Source of the DNA: Adhaeribacter swui
GTDB taxonomy: Bacteria > Bacteroidota > Bacteroidia > Cytophagales > Hymenobacteraceae
Reading direction: 5' to 3'
Length of the DNA stretch: 64,000 bases
Assembly (NCBI RefSeq): GCF_014217805.1
Contig: NZ_CP055156.1
Coordinates: 1,674,001 to 1,738,000 of the forward strand
Part shown: one piece after another, positions 55,301 to 63,475 of the stretch
Numbering within the stretch: position 1 is the stretch's first letter
Layout of the letters: the number at the start of each line of letters is the position of its first letter
Program-made: the position numbers and the translations under genes
The notes under the pieces: generated by a model
What the model was told of the DNA's origin: nothing
Databases searched by the model: none
Seen by the model: the letters and a program-made list of their open reading frames with translations, nothing else

Positions 55301-56668
55301 ATGGCACATCCCGTTACGGCGCCACCCGTTACTTCCCGGTTAACAAGCTGGCTCTGCCAACCCGTAGATAACAGTCCTTTAATTATTTTCCGGCTGTTTT
55401 TTGGTTTGTTGCTGGCTTTGGAGGCTGGCGGAGCTATTGCTACCGGCTGGGTAAAACGGAACCTCATCGACCCCACCGTGCATCTGCCTTTTATTGGCTT
55501 TGAGTGGCTCCAGCCTTTACCCGGCAACGGCATGTATTATTACTACGGTGTCATGTCGGTATTAGGATTATTGATTATGGTGGGCGCTTATTACCGGGTG
55601 AGCCTGACGGCTTATACCATACTGTGGTGGGCTACTTACCTCATGCAAAAAGCCAGTTACAACAACCATTACTACTTAATTATTCTGCTTTGTTTTTTAA
55701 TGTTGCTGGTGCCGGCTAACGCTTATGCTTCCTGGGATGTTCGTCGGAAACCGGAAATAAAATCCTTAACCTGTCCGCGGTGGTGCATGGCTATTTTTGC
55801 CGCGCAAATTGGCATTGTGTATACGTTTGCCTCCATTGCCAAAATGTACCCCGATTGGGTTCAGGCTATGCCTATTAAACTGTGGTTCAGTGTAAAAGCG
55901 CCTTATCCCATCATCGGCCCTTGGCTGCAAAACCACACCTTGCAGGTATTTATTGCTTACGGCGGTATTTTGTTTGATTTGTTGATTACCCCTTTTTTAC
56001 TGTGGCGCAAAACCCGGAAGTGGGCCTTTATTGCTTCCCTTTTCTTTCATTTGTTTAATTCCGCGGTTTTTCAGGTGGGTGTTTTTCCGTACATCGCTAT
56101 TGCTTTGTCGGTATTCTTTTTTAACCCCGAAACCATTCGCCGGCTATTTTTCAGAAAAAAGCCTCCACTATCCGCCAACCGAGAATTAAGCCAACCGGAG
56201 ATGGAAGTTTCCCGCACGCCATTGGCACTTTATGTACTAGCGGTTTACTTCTTTATTCAGCTAGTTTTACCGTTGCGGCATTGGTTTATTCCCGGCGACG
56301 TGCACTGGACCGAAGAAGGTCACCGCATGTCCTGGCAAATGATGCTCCGCGCGAAAACTGGTACTATTACTTTTGAAGTGCGCGACCCCAGCACTAACCA
56401 AAGCCAAACCGTTTCCCCCAACCAATTTCTTACCAGCAAACAAGCCAGCGTTATTGCCGTGCGGCCCGATTTAATCTGGCAATTTGCGCAATTTTTAAAA
56501 AAACACTACCAGCAGCAAGGCTATAAACAAGTGCAGGTTTTTGCCCACGCCCAAGCCAGCCTCAACGGCCGGCCGTACCAACCGTACATTGACCCGAAAA
56601 CCGATTTAGCCGCAGTACCCTGGCAACCCTTTCAACACGCCGCCTGGATTCTACCGTACCAGAAATAG
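55301..56668 (+). CDS. HTTM / vitamin K-dependent gamma-carboxylase-like membrane protein
   Basis: A 455-residue integral membrane protein with about seven or eight helices in the first 330 residues and a C-terminal soluble part. NNHYYL (His123) and FASIAKMYPDWVQ (Lys181) correspond, in my recollection of the family, to the catalytic-site segments of human gamma-glutamyl carboxylase around His160 and Lys218. The C-terminal part keeps GDVHWTEEGHRMSWQMMLR. The animal enzyme carboxylates glutamates using reduced vitamin K; bacterial members use or may use menaquinol, with unknown targets. The convergent M28 peptidase gene is adjacent. Confidence 0.85.
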   Translation: MAHPVTAPPVTSRLTSWLCQPVDNSPLIIFRLFFGLLLALEAGGAIATGWVKRNLIDPTVHLPFIGFEWLQPLPGNGMYYYYGVMSVLGLLIMVGAYYRVSLTAYTILWWATYLMQKASYNNHYYLIILLCFLMLLVPANAYASWDVRRKPEIKSLTCPRWCMAIFAAQIGIVYTFASIAKMYPDWVQAMPIKLWFSVKAPYPIIGPWLQNHTLQVFIAYGGILFDLLITPFLLWRKTRKWAFIASLFFHLFNSAVFQVGVFPYIAIALSVFFFNPETIRRLFFRKKPPLSANRELSQPEMEVSRTPLALYVLAVYFFIQLVLPLRHWFIPGDVHWTEEGHRMSWQMMLRAKTGTITFEVRDPSTNQSQTVSPNQFLTSKQASVIAVRPDLIWQFAQFLKKHYQQQGYKQVQVFAHAQASLNGRPYQPYIDPKTDLAAVPWQPFQHAAWILPYQK

Positions 56669-56722
56669 CGTTAGGTTGAGTGGTGAAATGTAAAAATTTT
56701 AAAAAATAAAGTAATAACTAGC

Positions 56723-57691
56723 TTACAGATGCATTACCGCCCAGTACACCCCTTTTACTACTTCGGCCATCTTGGCGAAATCTAAGGTATCCAGGGTATC
56801 TGTAACCTGGTGGTAATTAGGGTTGCGGTAAAAAGAGGTGTTGGTAATCATTACGGCCGGGTACCCATTGGCCCAATAGTTCAGGTGATCTGAAAAATCT
56901 ACACCCGGAATAGATGCGGGCGCGTTCAGGGATTGCACGTCAATGGCGCTACCAGCCAGCATGTACTTTTTTACGTGCGCTACTAACTCATTCTGGTTTA
57001 AATCTCCGACTACCGATATAAAATTAGCTTTATCGGGGTAAATGGCATCCATGCCGGGTACCGGGTAGCGTTGCGAGCCTTTTTCTTCAGAGAAATAGCC
57101 AATCATTTCGAGGCACACCATGGCTTTTACCGTTACGCCTTCTTTTTTTAAAGATTTAGCGTGTACCGCGCTGCCCATGGATTCGGTTTTAAAAAATGGC
57201 GGCTCTTCCAGGCAATATGAAACCAGATCGATGCGGTATTTTAAAGTTTTTTCTTCGGCGTGTAAAAGCCGGGCTAACTCCAGCAAACCGGCCACCCCGC
57301 TGGCATTATCGTCAGCGCCGGGTTGGTTGCCGCACACGTCGTAGTGGGCGCCCAGAATAATGCGTTCGCCGGTACCGGGACCCAGGGTACAAATCACGTT
57401 TTTATACGTTTGCCCGTTTACCTGAAATTCCTGGTAACTTACCCGTTCGCTTATTTTTTTAAATTCCTGATAAATGTATGTAGCGGCTTGCTCGATGCCC
57501 GCAGGATTAAAAGCCTGCCGGGCCGGTTTAATGTTTGTCAGATACTGTACATCAGCGTAAAGTCGGCTATTTACTACTTTTATTTCCGGCGTGCTCTTCA
57601 TACCAACTTCTATTACAGGATTAAAAATAACATACGCACTAATCAGCCCAATACTTATTACGATTGCCAGTAAAACCAACACTTTTTTCAT
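56723..57691 (-). CDS. M28-family zinc aminopeptidase
   Basis: A 322-residue exported peptidase with an N-terminal anchor or signal helix (about 3-24). The di-zinc site is recognisable: His116 in GAHYDV, Asp127 in PGADDNASG, the Glu pair in SYCLEEPPFF (162-163), and a later His in DFSDHLNYW with a terminal HQVTDTLDTLD segment. Members cleave N-terminal amino acids or dipeptides and are usually periplasmic or secreted. It converges with the HTTM gene at 55301, with no shared promoter. Confidence 0.92.
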   Translation of the reverse strand: MKKVLVLLAIVISIGLISAYVIFNPVIEVGMKSTPEIKVVNSRLYADVQYLTNIKPARQAFNPAGIEQAATYIYQEFKKISERVSYQEFQVNGQTYKNVICTLGPGTGERIILGAHYDVCGNQPGADDNASGVAGLLELARLLHAEEKTLKYRIDLVSYCLEEPPFFKTESMGSAVHAKSLKKEGVTVKAMVCLEMIGYFSEEKGSQRYPVPGMDAIYPDKANFISVVGDLNQNELVAHVKKYMLAGSAIDVQSLNAPASIPGVDFSDHLNYWANGYPAVMITNTSFYRNPNYHQVTDTLDTLDFAKMAEVVKGVYWAVMHL

Positions 57692-58073
57692 AGATTTTGG
57701 CCGATGGTTTTGGAGTTAGAAGAATACTAACGAGAGATACTTTATAGGGTTAAGCTTTTAGTAAGGGTTGTTCTTTGGAGTTTGTTCAAGTCTCCAGACT
57801 GAGGCGCTATCTAACCTGCTGGCTTCAAGTTTTGCCTCGTGGCCGGCGGGCCTCGTTCGGCTCTTTCGGGCCTTTTAAGCTTCCTTTCCTCGACTCCGTC
57901 TGCGGAATTCTGCTTCGCAGAACCAGAACCTAAGCTTCGAAGAATCCAGAAGGCCCTCAATAGCCAAACTGGTGTCTTTGTGCTTTTAGTTACTGATTTT
58001 CCGTTTGCTGATAAGTTTTGATGGTGTTGTTGAGAAGGGTTGAGGAAACTTAAATAATTAACTGTTCTCTACT

Positions 58074-58120
58074 AAAATCAACCACCCTCAACCCCTCCTT
58101 ATCTAAGGCGGGGAGCTTTT
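58074..58120 (-). repeat. intergenic repeat C, inverted copy
   Basis: The minus strand matches 8003-8049 at about 43 of 47 positions, sharing GATAAGGAGGGGTTG and GGTGGTTGATTTT. Confidence 0.85.
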
Positions 58121-58330
58121 GGACATTTACCATTTACCAGGTACCAAATGCCATTGACCTGAATTTCTTTGTGAAATTAATCCTACTCTGTCCCCTCCGA
58201 AGTGAAACTTTTTACCTGTAGTGGCCTTGATTTATTAGAGTAGGCTTTTACTAGATGAAGCAGTTCTGCTTCGTAGCTAAATAGGTTCCTCCTGAATGAC
58301 CCAGTGGATATATTGAATGTCCTAATATTG

Positions 58331-58431
58331 AAATTTTTAAAATTTTACTGGCTAGCAATACAACAAGTAGCCTGAGCCAGGTGCAAAATTTGACGCTAAA
58401 CTGTTCGAGCGGTCAGCGAGTTTTTAGCGTC
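58331..58431 (-). repeat. intergenic repeat B, inverted copy
   Basis: The minus strand starts GACGCTAAAAACTCGCTGA, keeps CAGTTTAGCGT, GCACCTGG and ACTTGTTG, and ends in a TTAAAAATTT tract, as does 7621-7720. Confidence 0.85.
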
Positions 58432-58443
58432 TTGACTTTTTTG

Positions 58444-58471
58444 GTTCTTTTTGTGTCAAGACAAAAAGAAC
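58444..58471. repeat. hairpin GTTCTTTTTGT / ACAAAAAGAAC
   Basis: Two perfect 11-bp arms (58444-58454 and 58461-58471) enclose the loop GTCAAG. It sits directly after repeat B and is not followed by a clear T-run, so it may belong to the repeat rather than act as a terminator. Confidence 0.7.
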
Positions 58472-58691
58472 AGAACCTCAGCTATGAAACAACTTCACTA
58501 AGAATTTACAACTACAACTGCAGCTATATGAACGAGAACTTTTAAATTCTTTTAAGTAAAGCAAGGCAGGGAAGTAAATCCGCGCCATAGTAGCCGCAGC
58601 TATACGAACGAAAGCTTTTAGCTAATCTGTAAGTGCAAACAAGCACAAAATTCGATGAACTTGCAGCTCCGCCAACAGAAAATTTAAAAAA

Positions 58692-59324
58692 TCAATCAAA
58701 ATACGCTTCTTTCTCCGGATTATCCAGATACTCGAAAAGAAACTGCACCTGCGACTCCGTGTTGCGCTCCAGCGAGAGTTCCGGTAAGTGATTGCGGTCG
58801 AAAAAGCCGACACCTTGCGTTTCCATGCCTTGTTGGAGCGAACCCCCGATAACTTTGCATAGAATAAAAATTTTGTAGGTGTGGTACGGCGAGGGCGGAT
58901 GCGGGTGGTGCTTTTTATCGAGTACCGCCAGCAACCTAACTGGCCTTACCTCCAAACCAGCTTCTTCCCGCGTTTCTTTTACCGCTACTTCGGCCGGCGA
59001 GTAGCCTACATCGGCCCAGCCGCCGGGCATCGACCAGCAATTATCGAGCTTTTCGTGCACCAGCAGGATTTGGTTATTTTGGAAAACCACGGCGCGCACA
59101 TCTACCTTTGGGGTTTGATAACCGGTTTCGTTGGTAAATAAATTTTTAATTTTTTGCGGTTCTTCGCCGGAAAGTTCCTGTAGGATCTGCACGCTAATGG
59201 CGCGCAGTTCTTCGTAGCGTTCGGTGTCGTAGTCGTTTACGGCGTAGGTTAAGCCGGCCTGGGCAATGGCCTGCACACGCTTGGCAAATGCCAGCCATTT
59301 TTCGGTCGCTTCGGATGGTGCCAT
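58692..59324 (-). CDS. NUDIX hydrolase with N-terminal hydrolase domain
   Basis: A 210-residue cytoplasmic enzyme. Residues about 5-65 match the N-terminal helical domain of the Nudix_hydro_N type, and the Nudix box is at about 101-124 (GGWADVGY then ETREEAGLEV). It is likely a pyrophosphohydrolase of a nucleotide or nucleotide-sugar; the N-terminal domain type is often seen with ADP-ribose or nucleoside-diphosphate-sugar activity, so the substrate is open. It follows the HAD gene by 23 bp on the same strand and is probably co-transcribed. Confidence 0.93.
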   Translation of the reverse strand: MAPSEATEKWLAFAKRVQAIAQAGLTYAVNDYDTERYEELRAISVQILQELSGEEPQKIKNLFTNETGYQTPKVDVRAVVFQNNQILLVHEKLDNCWSMPGGWADVGYSPAEVAVKETREEAGLEVRPVRLLAVLDKKHHPHPPSPYHTYKIFILCKVIGGSLQQGMETQGVGFFDRNHLPELSLERNTESQVQFLFEYLDNPEKEAYFD

Positions 59325-59347
59325 AAAATCCAGATTTACAAAGCGGC

Positions 59348-60037
59348 TTAGTGGCCGCTGAGCAACAGGTTTTTTAATTCGTTTAGGCCTAACTCCGTGA
59401 AACTATCAATGACCAAATCGGTGTGGCTTAACTCTTCAGCGCTGTGCGTAGTGGTAATGCCCACTACTTTCATTTCGGCTTTTTGCCCGGCTTCTACGCC
59501 TACGGTAGAATCTTCCATTACAATGCAATTGCTGGGTTCTACGTTCAGCAGCTCAGCGGCTCGCAAGTAAATCTCAGGATCGGGTTTGCCTTTAGTTACC
59601 TGGGTGGCATCTACTACGGCATCAAAATAAGTACGGGTGTTAGTGGCATCCAGAATAAAATCGATGTTGCTGATGGGCGCATTGGAAGCTAAGGCCATGG
59701 GCACCCCAGCATCTTTTAACTCTTGCAAAAAGTTCTGCAAGCCACCGGTAAGTTCTACGTGGTCGCGGTAAATATCCCGGAACAAAGCTTCTTTTTCTTC
59801 GCTTAAATCAGTTAGCTGATCGCTGGTAAAATCGTTGCCGTTGGCGAAGGCATTATCTTTTATAAACAACTGCAGGGCGTCGCGGTTGGTGCGGCCGTAA
59901 ATGTAATGGCCCAAGTCTTTGCCTTCTAAATTGAGTTGGTGCTTTTCCGCAAACTTTTTCCAGGCTTTTAGGTGGTACGGGTTCGTATCGCAGATAACAC
60001 CGTCCATATCAAATAATACTGCTAATTCTTTCTTCAT
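59348..60037 (-). CDS. HAD-superfamily phosphatase / beta-phosphoglucomutase-like
   Basis: A roughly 229-residue enzyme from the ATG at 60037, next to the catalytic motif; an ATG 12 codons earlier is less compact. Motif I is DMDGVICD, with both aspartates present, motif II is SNAP, motif III Lys is in KGKPDPEIY, and motif IV is VMEDSTVGVEAG. The helical cap sits after motif I. The subfamily (DMDG, cap type 1, TKGKPDPE) includes beta-phosphoglucomutases and sugar phosphatases. It is linked with the NUDIX gene and may act on a sugar phosphate. Confidence 0.92.
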   Translation of the reverse strand: MKKELAVLFDMDGVICDTNPYHLKAWKKFAEKHQLNLEGKDLGHYIYGRTNRDALQLFIKDNAFANGNDFTSDQLTDLSEEKEALFRDIYRDHVELTGGLQNFLQELKDAGVPMALASNAPISNIDFILDATNTRTYFDAVVDATQVTKGKPDPEIYLRAAELLNVEPSNCIVMEDSTVGVEAGQKAEMKVVGITTTHSAEELSHTDLVIDSFTELGLNELKNLLLSGH

Positions 60038-60268
60038 TTTACTAGTAATGGCTGGAGGCAGCCGCTTCTTCAAGTCGTGTTCATACGGATTTAAGCCGGA
60101 AAAGTCGGTTTAATTTTAAAAGTAAACTGCTTTATTATCCAGCTAAATTTAAAACGTTGCCGGTTTTATTCACGCCTTGTTCTCCTGATCGACCTTAATT
60201 TTTAAAATTTCTGCGGCAAAGCTATCCCGGACTTTTCACAAATTAAAAATTTACAGCTAAAAACTTGC

Positions 60269-60310
60269 GTAACCTAATGGTTACACATATATTAGTAACC
60301 GTTTAGTTAC
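60269..60310. promoter_or_regulatory. double dyad operator in front of the ArsR-type gene
   Basis: Two inverted repeats lie 26 bp apart: 60269-60284 GTAACC-TAAT-GGTTAC (perfect 6-bp arms) and 60295-60310 GTAACC-GTTT-AGTTAC (5 of 6). The second ends 16 bp before the ATG. This is the typical place and form of an autoregulatory ArsR-family site. Confidence 0.8.
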
Positions 60311-60326
60311 ATAACAACCACTTACC

Positions 60327-60650
60327 ATGCGACGGGATGTGTTTCAGGCCATTGCCGACCCCACACGGCGGCAGATTATCTATTTGGTAGCGCACCAAAC
60401 CTTAAACTTAAATGCTGTAGCCGATAACTTTAACGTAAGCCGGCCGGCTATTTCCAAGCATATCAAAATTTTAAGGGAGTGCGGGTTAATTAAAATTAAA
60501 AAACAAGGTCGCGAAAGATTTTGCGAAGCGCACCTGGAAAACTTAAAGCAAGTGTCGGAATGGCTGGAGCAATACCGTTTATTCTGGAACAACAAATTAG
60601 ATGCTTTAGAACAGCACATACAGAAAGACGAAAATTTAAAAAATCCTTAA
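60327..60650 (+). CDS. ArsR/SmtB-family transcriptional repressor (SdpR-like)
   Basis: A 107-residue winged helix-turn-helix protein. FQAIADPTRRQIIYL opens the first helices, and the recognition region is NFNVSRPAISKHIKILRECGLIK. The cysteine metal-box of ArsR/SmtB sensors (ELCVCDL-type) is absent, so it is more like the SdpR/YczF-type non-metal repressors. It lies 12 bp upstream of the SRPBCC gene, a common pairing, and probably controls both through the operator at 60269-60310. Confidence 0.93.
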   Translation: MRRDVFQAIADPTRRQIIYLVAHQTLNLNAVADNFNVSRPAISKHIKILRECGLIKIKKQGRERFCEAHLENLKQVSEWLEQYRLFWNNKLDALEQHIQKDENLKNP

Positions 60651-60662
60651 ATAAGTAAGACG

Positions 60663-61112
60663 ATGAACCAACAACCCCTTGTTTTTGAGCGCCACTTCCG
60701 GGTGCCGCCGGCTAAAGTATGGCGGGCTATTACCGACAAAGACGAAATGAAAAACTGGTACTTTGATCTGGAAGAATTTACACCCGAAGTAGGTTTTACC
60801 TTTACATTTACAGGCGGCCCTAGTCCCGAAAAACAATACCTGCATCTGTGCGAAGTAACCGAAGTTGTTCCGGAAAGCAAGTTGACTTATAGCTGGCGCT
60901 ACGAAGGTTATGCTGGTAACTCGTTTGTTACTTTTGAGTTGTTCCCGGAGGAAAACGGTACGCTGTTGCGATTAACGCATGCGGGCCTGGAATCTTTCCC
61001 GAAAGAAAATCCGGATTTGGCCGCTCACAACTTTGTCGAAGGTTGGAACAGCATTGTGCATGATTCTTTGCGCACGTATTTAGAACCTGAAGCTCAGCTA
61101 AATGCCAAGTAA
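60663..61112 (+). CDS. SRPBCC/AHSA1-family protein
   Basis: A 149-residue START-like protein. The sequence ERHFRVPPAKVWRAITDKDEMKNWY, with strands TFTFTGGP and a C-terminal helix AHNFVEGWNSIVHDSLRTYL, is typical of the AHSA1/SRPBCC family. These bind hydrophobic ligands in a deep cavity; enzymatic activity is not known for this subgroup. It is co-transcribed with the ArsR-type repressor, which suggests induction by a small molecule. Confidence 0.92.
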   Translation: MNQQPLVFERHFRVPPAKVWRAITDKDEMKNWYFDLEEFTPEVGFTFTFTGGPSPEKQYLHLCEVTEVVPESKLTYSWRYEGYAGNSFVTFELFPEENGTLLRLTHAGLESFPKENPDLAAHNFVEGWNSIVHDSLRTYLEPEAQLNAK

Positions 61113-61237
61113 AAGCCTTTGCTACCTTTTTTAAAGAAGCAGGATCTGACGCTCGTGCCTAACTATTTGGGCGGCCTCTTGCCGGACAAACAAATAAACT
61201 TTTCTTAGGAGCAAATCAGTCGGCAAGTTCCTACCGG

Positions 61238-61285
61238 CCAGAGGCCGGACTATAATCATTGCGAGCGGGGGCGCTCGCGATAGTA
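61238..61285 (+). repeat. intergenic repeat D, copy 2
   Basis: 48 bp aligned ungapped with 7844-7891. GCGAGCG and CGCTCGC form a perfect 7-bp hairpin around a short loop. Confidence 0.85.
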
Positions 61286-61367
61286 CGAGAACTGAGCGTT
61301 ACTATATCCGGCTGCTACTTTAAAACCAGTCAGTTGCAAAAAGTAAAAATTTAAAAAATGCATAAAA

Positions 61368-61397
61368 AAAGCTGCTCCGGTAATCTGGAGCAGCTTT
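61368..61397 (-). terminator. terminator of the lipoprotein gene at 61419
   Basis: AAAGCTGCTCC and GGAGCAGCTTT pair perfectly around an 8-base loop. A T-run follows on the minus strand. It starts about 20 bp beyond the stop codon. Confidence 0.92.
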
Positions 61398-61418
61398 ACA
61401 GTAGGAACCTGTAATAAC

Positions 61419-62147
61419 TTATTTACTTCTTACGGCTTTTATCAAATCTTTGGCATCCTTGCCCGCCTCCAAGGCCAGGTATTCGGCTTGTAAGCTTTTA
61501 ATCTTCAGCTCATCGCTAGCCGAAATAGAAGTAGTAATTTCTTGTTTCCGGTCGTTGAGTTGCCGGTACACGTAGTCGGTATAATCCCAGTCGTTCTGGT
61601 CCCAGTTGCGTTTTTTGGCGCGTACCATGCCCATAAACACCAGGTAAGCTTCGCGCACGTTTGTGGCGTTAATCTTATTCAAATTCTGGTATTCGCCGAG
61701 CAGTTGCTTCTGGCGTTTTTTAATTTCTGCGGCTTGCAGGGGTTTGCTGGTACGCTCTTTATTCTGTGCTTCCCAGGCTTTGTATTTGGCTTTGGCTTCC
61801 AGGTACTCGGCTTTGGCATCTTTCGATAAACTATCCAGACCTTTCTCTAAATGAGCCGTTTTGCGCTTAAACTCGGCTTGTATTTCGGGTAAATTTTCGT
61901 TAGTGGCCGAGTCTACTTTACTGGCTTTTTGGTTTACCCAATCTTTAAATTTTTTCAATTCTTTTACGGCACTGGTATTGCCCCGGATTACCAGAATGGT
62001 ATCCCGGGAACCGGATTGGTCTGCTCCCGTACTGGCCGTAATAGCTTCTTCGGTGGCAATCGTCCGCCGGGTTTCGCACGCCGAAAGAGCGGTTGCCATG
62101 GTAAAAAATAGTAAAAGAAAAGGCGCTGTTTTATTCAATAATTTCAT
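61419..62147 (-). CDS. helical lipoprotein of unknown function
   Basis: A roughly 242-residue predicted lipoprotein from the ATG at 62147, with an ATG at 62162 as alternative. The lipobox is ALSAC. After a short linker, almost all the protein is charged and helical (KELKKFKDWVNQKASK, AKAEYLEAKAKYKAWEAQ), with one hydrophobic-aromatic stretch near AYLVFMGMVRAKKRNWDQ. Two predicted coiled-coil segments flank it. I recognise no family. A strong terminator closes this single-gene unit. Confidence 0.82.
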   Translation of the reverse strand: MKLLNKTAPFLLLFFTMATALSACETRRTIATEEAITASTGADQSGSRDTILVIRGNTSAVKELKKFKDWVNQKASKVDSATNENLPEIQAEFKRKTAHLEKGLDSLSKDAKAEYLEAKAKYKAWEAQNKERTSKPLQAAEIKKRQKQLLGEYQNLNKINATNVREAYLVFMGMVRAKKRNWDQNDWDYTDYVYRQLNDRKQEITTSISASDELKIKSLQAEYLALEAGKDAKDLIKAVRSK

Positions 62148-62424
62148 AGTTGTTGCGTTCATCAGTATATAAACTGCAATAGGAATATTTTGGTATATAC
62201 GTAAAATTACCCCCGAAAGTATATTCTTAATTTAGAGTAAATAAATGGCTTGGGAACAGCGTACTAGCCCATACTAGCATTCTGTCAGAATAAAATAGGT
62301 TGGCAAAAATATTGCATCTATTAGGTGTATCCTGAATTAGAAATAAAGGCAGATTTAACCAGCCTCCATGCACTGGTAAAGGGCTTTTTAACGAGATAAA
62401 TAATTGATACTGGTAAGATAAAAT

Positions 62425-63357
62425 ATGAAAAAATTCTGGCAGAAAATAGCTTTAGGACTGGCGCTAACCGTGCCATTTTTACAGCTTCCGGATGCAGCCC
62501 GCGCAACGGGTAAAGTAATTGCTTCCGGTACTGTAATGGTGGCGAACCCGGTGGGAGCCCGCGATATTATAAAAGAAATTATTGACGTAGTTGGCTTAAA
62601 ACCACGCTTTGAAGTGCGGGAATCTACGGAGGTACCCAACGCGGCGGCGGTTATTTACAACGGCAAACGCTATATACTATACAACCCGCAGTTTGTGGCT
62701 TCGGTAAACAATGCGGTTAAAACCGACTGGGCGGCGGTGAGCATTCTGGCGCACGAAATCGGGCATCATTTAAATGGCCATACTTTAATCCGGGGCGGCA
62801 GCAACCCCACCGATGAGTTAGAAGCCGATGAGTTTTCGGGATTTGTGCTCCGCAAAATGGGGGCTACTTTACCGCAAGCCCAAGCGGCTATTGCGGCCTT
62901 AACCGACGAAAGTTATTCGGCTACCCACCCCGGTCGTTCGTCGCGGTTAACGGCCATTAGCACCGGCTGGCAAAATGCCAATGGTCAAATTTTAGCTAGT
63001 GCAAAACCTAGTATTAAAGCTACACCACCCGTAATTGCGCAAGTTGAAGACCCGAAACAGCCGGTTACTACGAAGCCCGTTGTGCGCAAGCAAGCTACGG
63101 CTGCTGGCCTGGATAGCCGGTCTATTTTGGGGAAAGTTACTTTTGAGGCCGCTCCACGGGAACAGTTTTACGTGACGACGCGTTATAACCTCGTACGCGT
63201 TACCGACGACGGCATAGAAGTGGTTGGTAAACTTACCCGTACGAATAACTCCGAAGTACCTTTTGTTTTTGAAAGCGATTATTTTCAGTCGTTGTATTTA
63301 ACCCAGGAGGGTACTATTGTAAACCGACGCGGACAACGGGTGGGTTACGTGAGTTAG
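62425..63357 (+). CDS. exported M48-like zinc metalloprotease with C-terminal extension
   Basis: A 310-residue protein with a signal peptide (cleavage near 26-28). The metal site is HEIGHHLNGH (His110, Glu111, His114), with the third ligand in TDELEADEFSGF and the usual M48-type spacing. Unlike HtpX-type M48 proteins it has no membrane helices around the site. After residue 200 comes a proline-rich linker and a roughly 85-residue strand-rich extension. Substrate and targets are unknown. It is divergent from the lipoprotein gene at 61419. Confidence 0.86.
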   Translation: MKKFWQKIALGLALTVPFLQLPDAARATGKVIASGTVMVANPVGARDIIKEIIDVVGLKPRFEVRESTEVPNAAAVIYNGKRYILYNPQFVASVNNAVKTDWAAVSILAHEIGHHLNGHTLIRGGSNPTDELEADEFSGFVLRKMGATLPQAQAAIAALTDESYSATHPGRSSRLTAISTGWQNANGQILASAKPSIKATPPVIAQVEDPKQPVTTKPVVRKQATAAGLDSRSILGKVTFEAAPREQFYVTTRYNLVRVTDDGIEVVGKLTRTNNSEVPFVFESDYFQSLYLTQEGTIVNRRGQRVGYVS

Positions 63358-63411
63358 AATTAAGATTTTTTAAAATTTTTTACTTTCCTGTTTTCTTGTT
63401 TCTTTGTTTGT

Positions 63412-63446
63412 AAGCCCTTGCCGGTAACCTTTGGCAAGGGCTTTTT
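63412..63446 (+). terminator. Rho-independent terminator
   Basis: AAGCCCTTGCC and GGCAAGGGCTT pair perfectly around a 10-base loop, and TTT follows. It separates the M48-like gene from the last gene. Confidence 0.92.
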
Positions 63447-63475
63447 ACGTATACGGGCTTTTACTATAACCACTG

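Larger units (their letters stand above)
57692..58691. other. repeat-rich non-coding gap
   Basis: One kilobase without a convincing gene. It holds inverted copies of repeats C (58074-58120) and B (58331-58431), an 11-bp-arm hairpin at 58444-58471, GC-rich palindromic stretches near 57838-57935, and a near-direct repeat at 58519-58545 and 58596-58622. Confidence 0.7.
61113..61418. other. gap with repeat D and a terminator
   Basis: Contains repeat D (61238-61285) and a terminator for the minus-strand gene. No gene is seen. Confidence 0.65.

Noticed and set aside
57839-58021. 60-codon frame in the repeat-rich gap
   Set aside because: It consists of GC-rich palindromic repeat sequence; no family resemblance.
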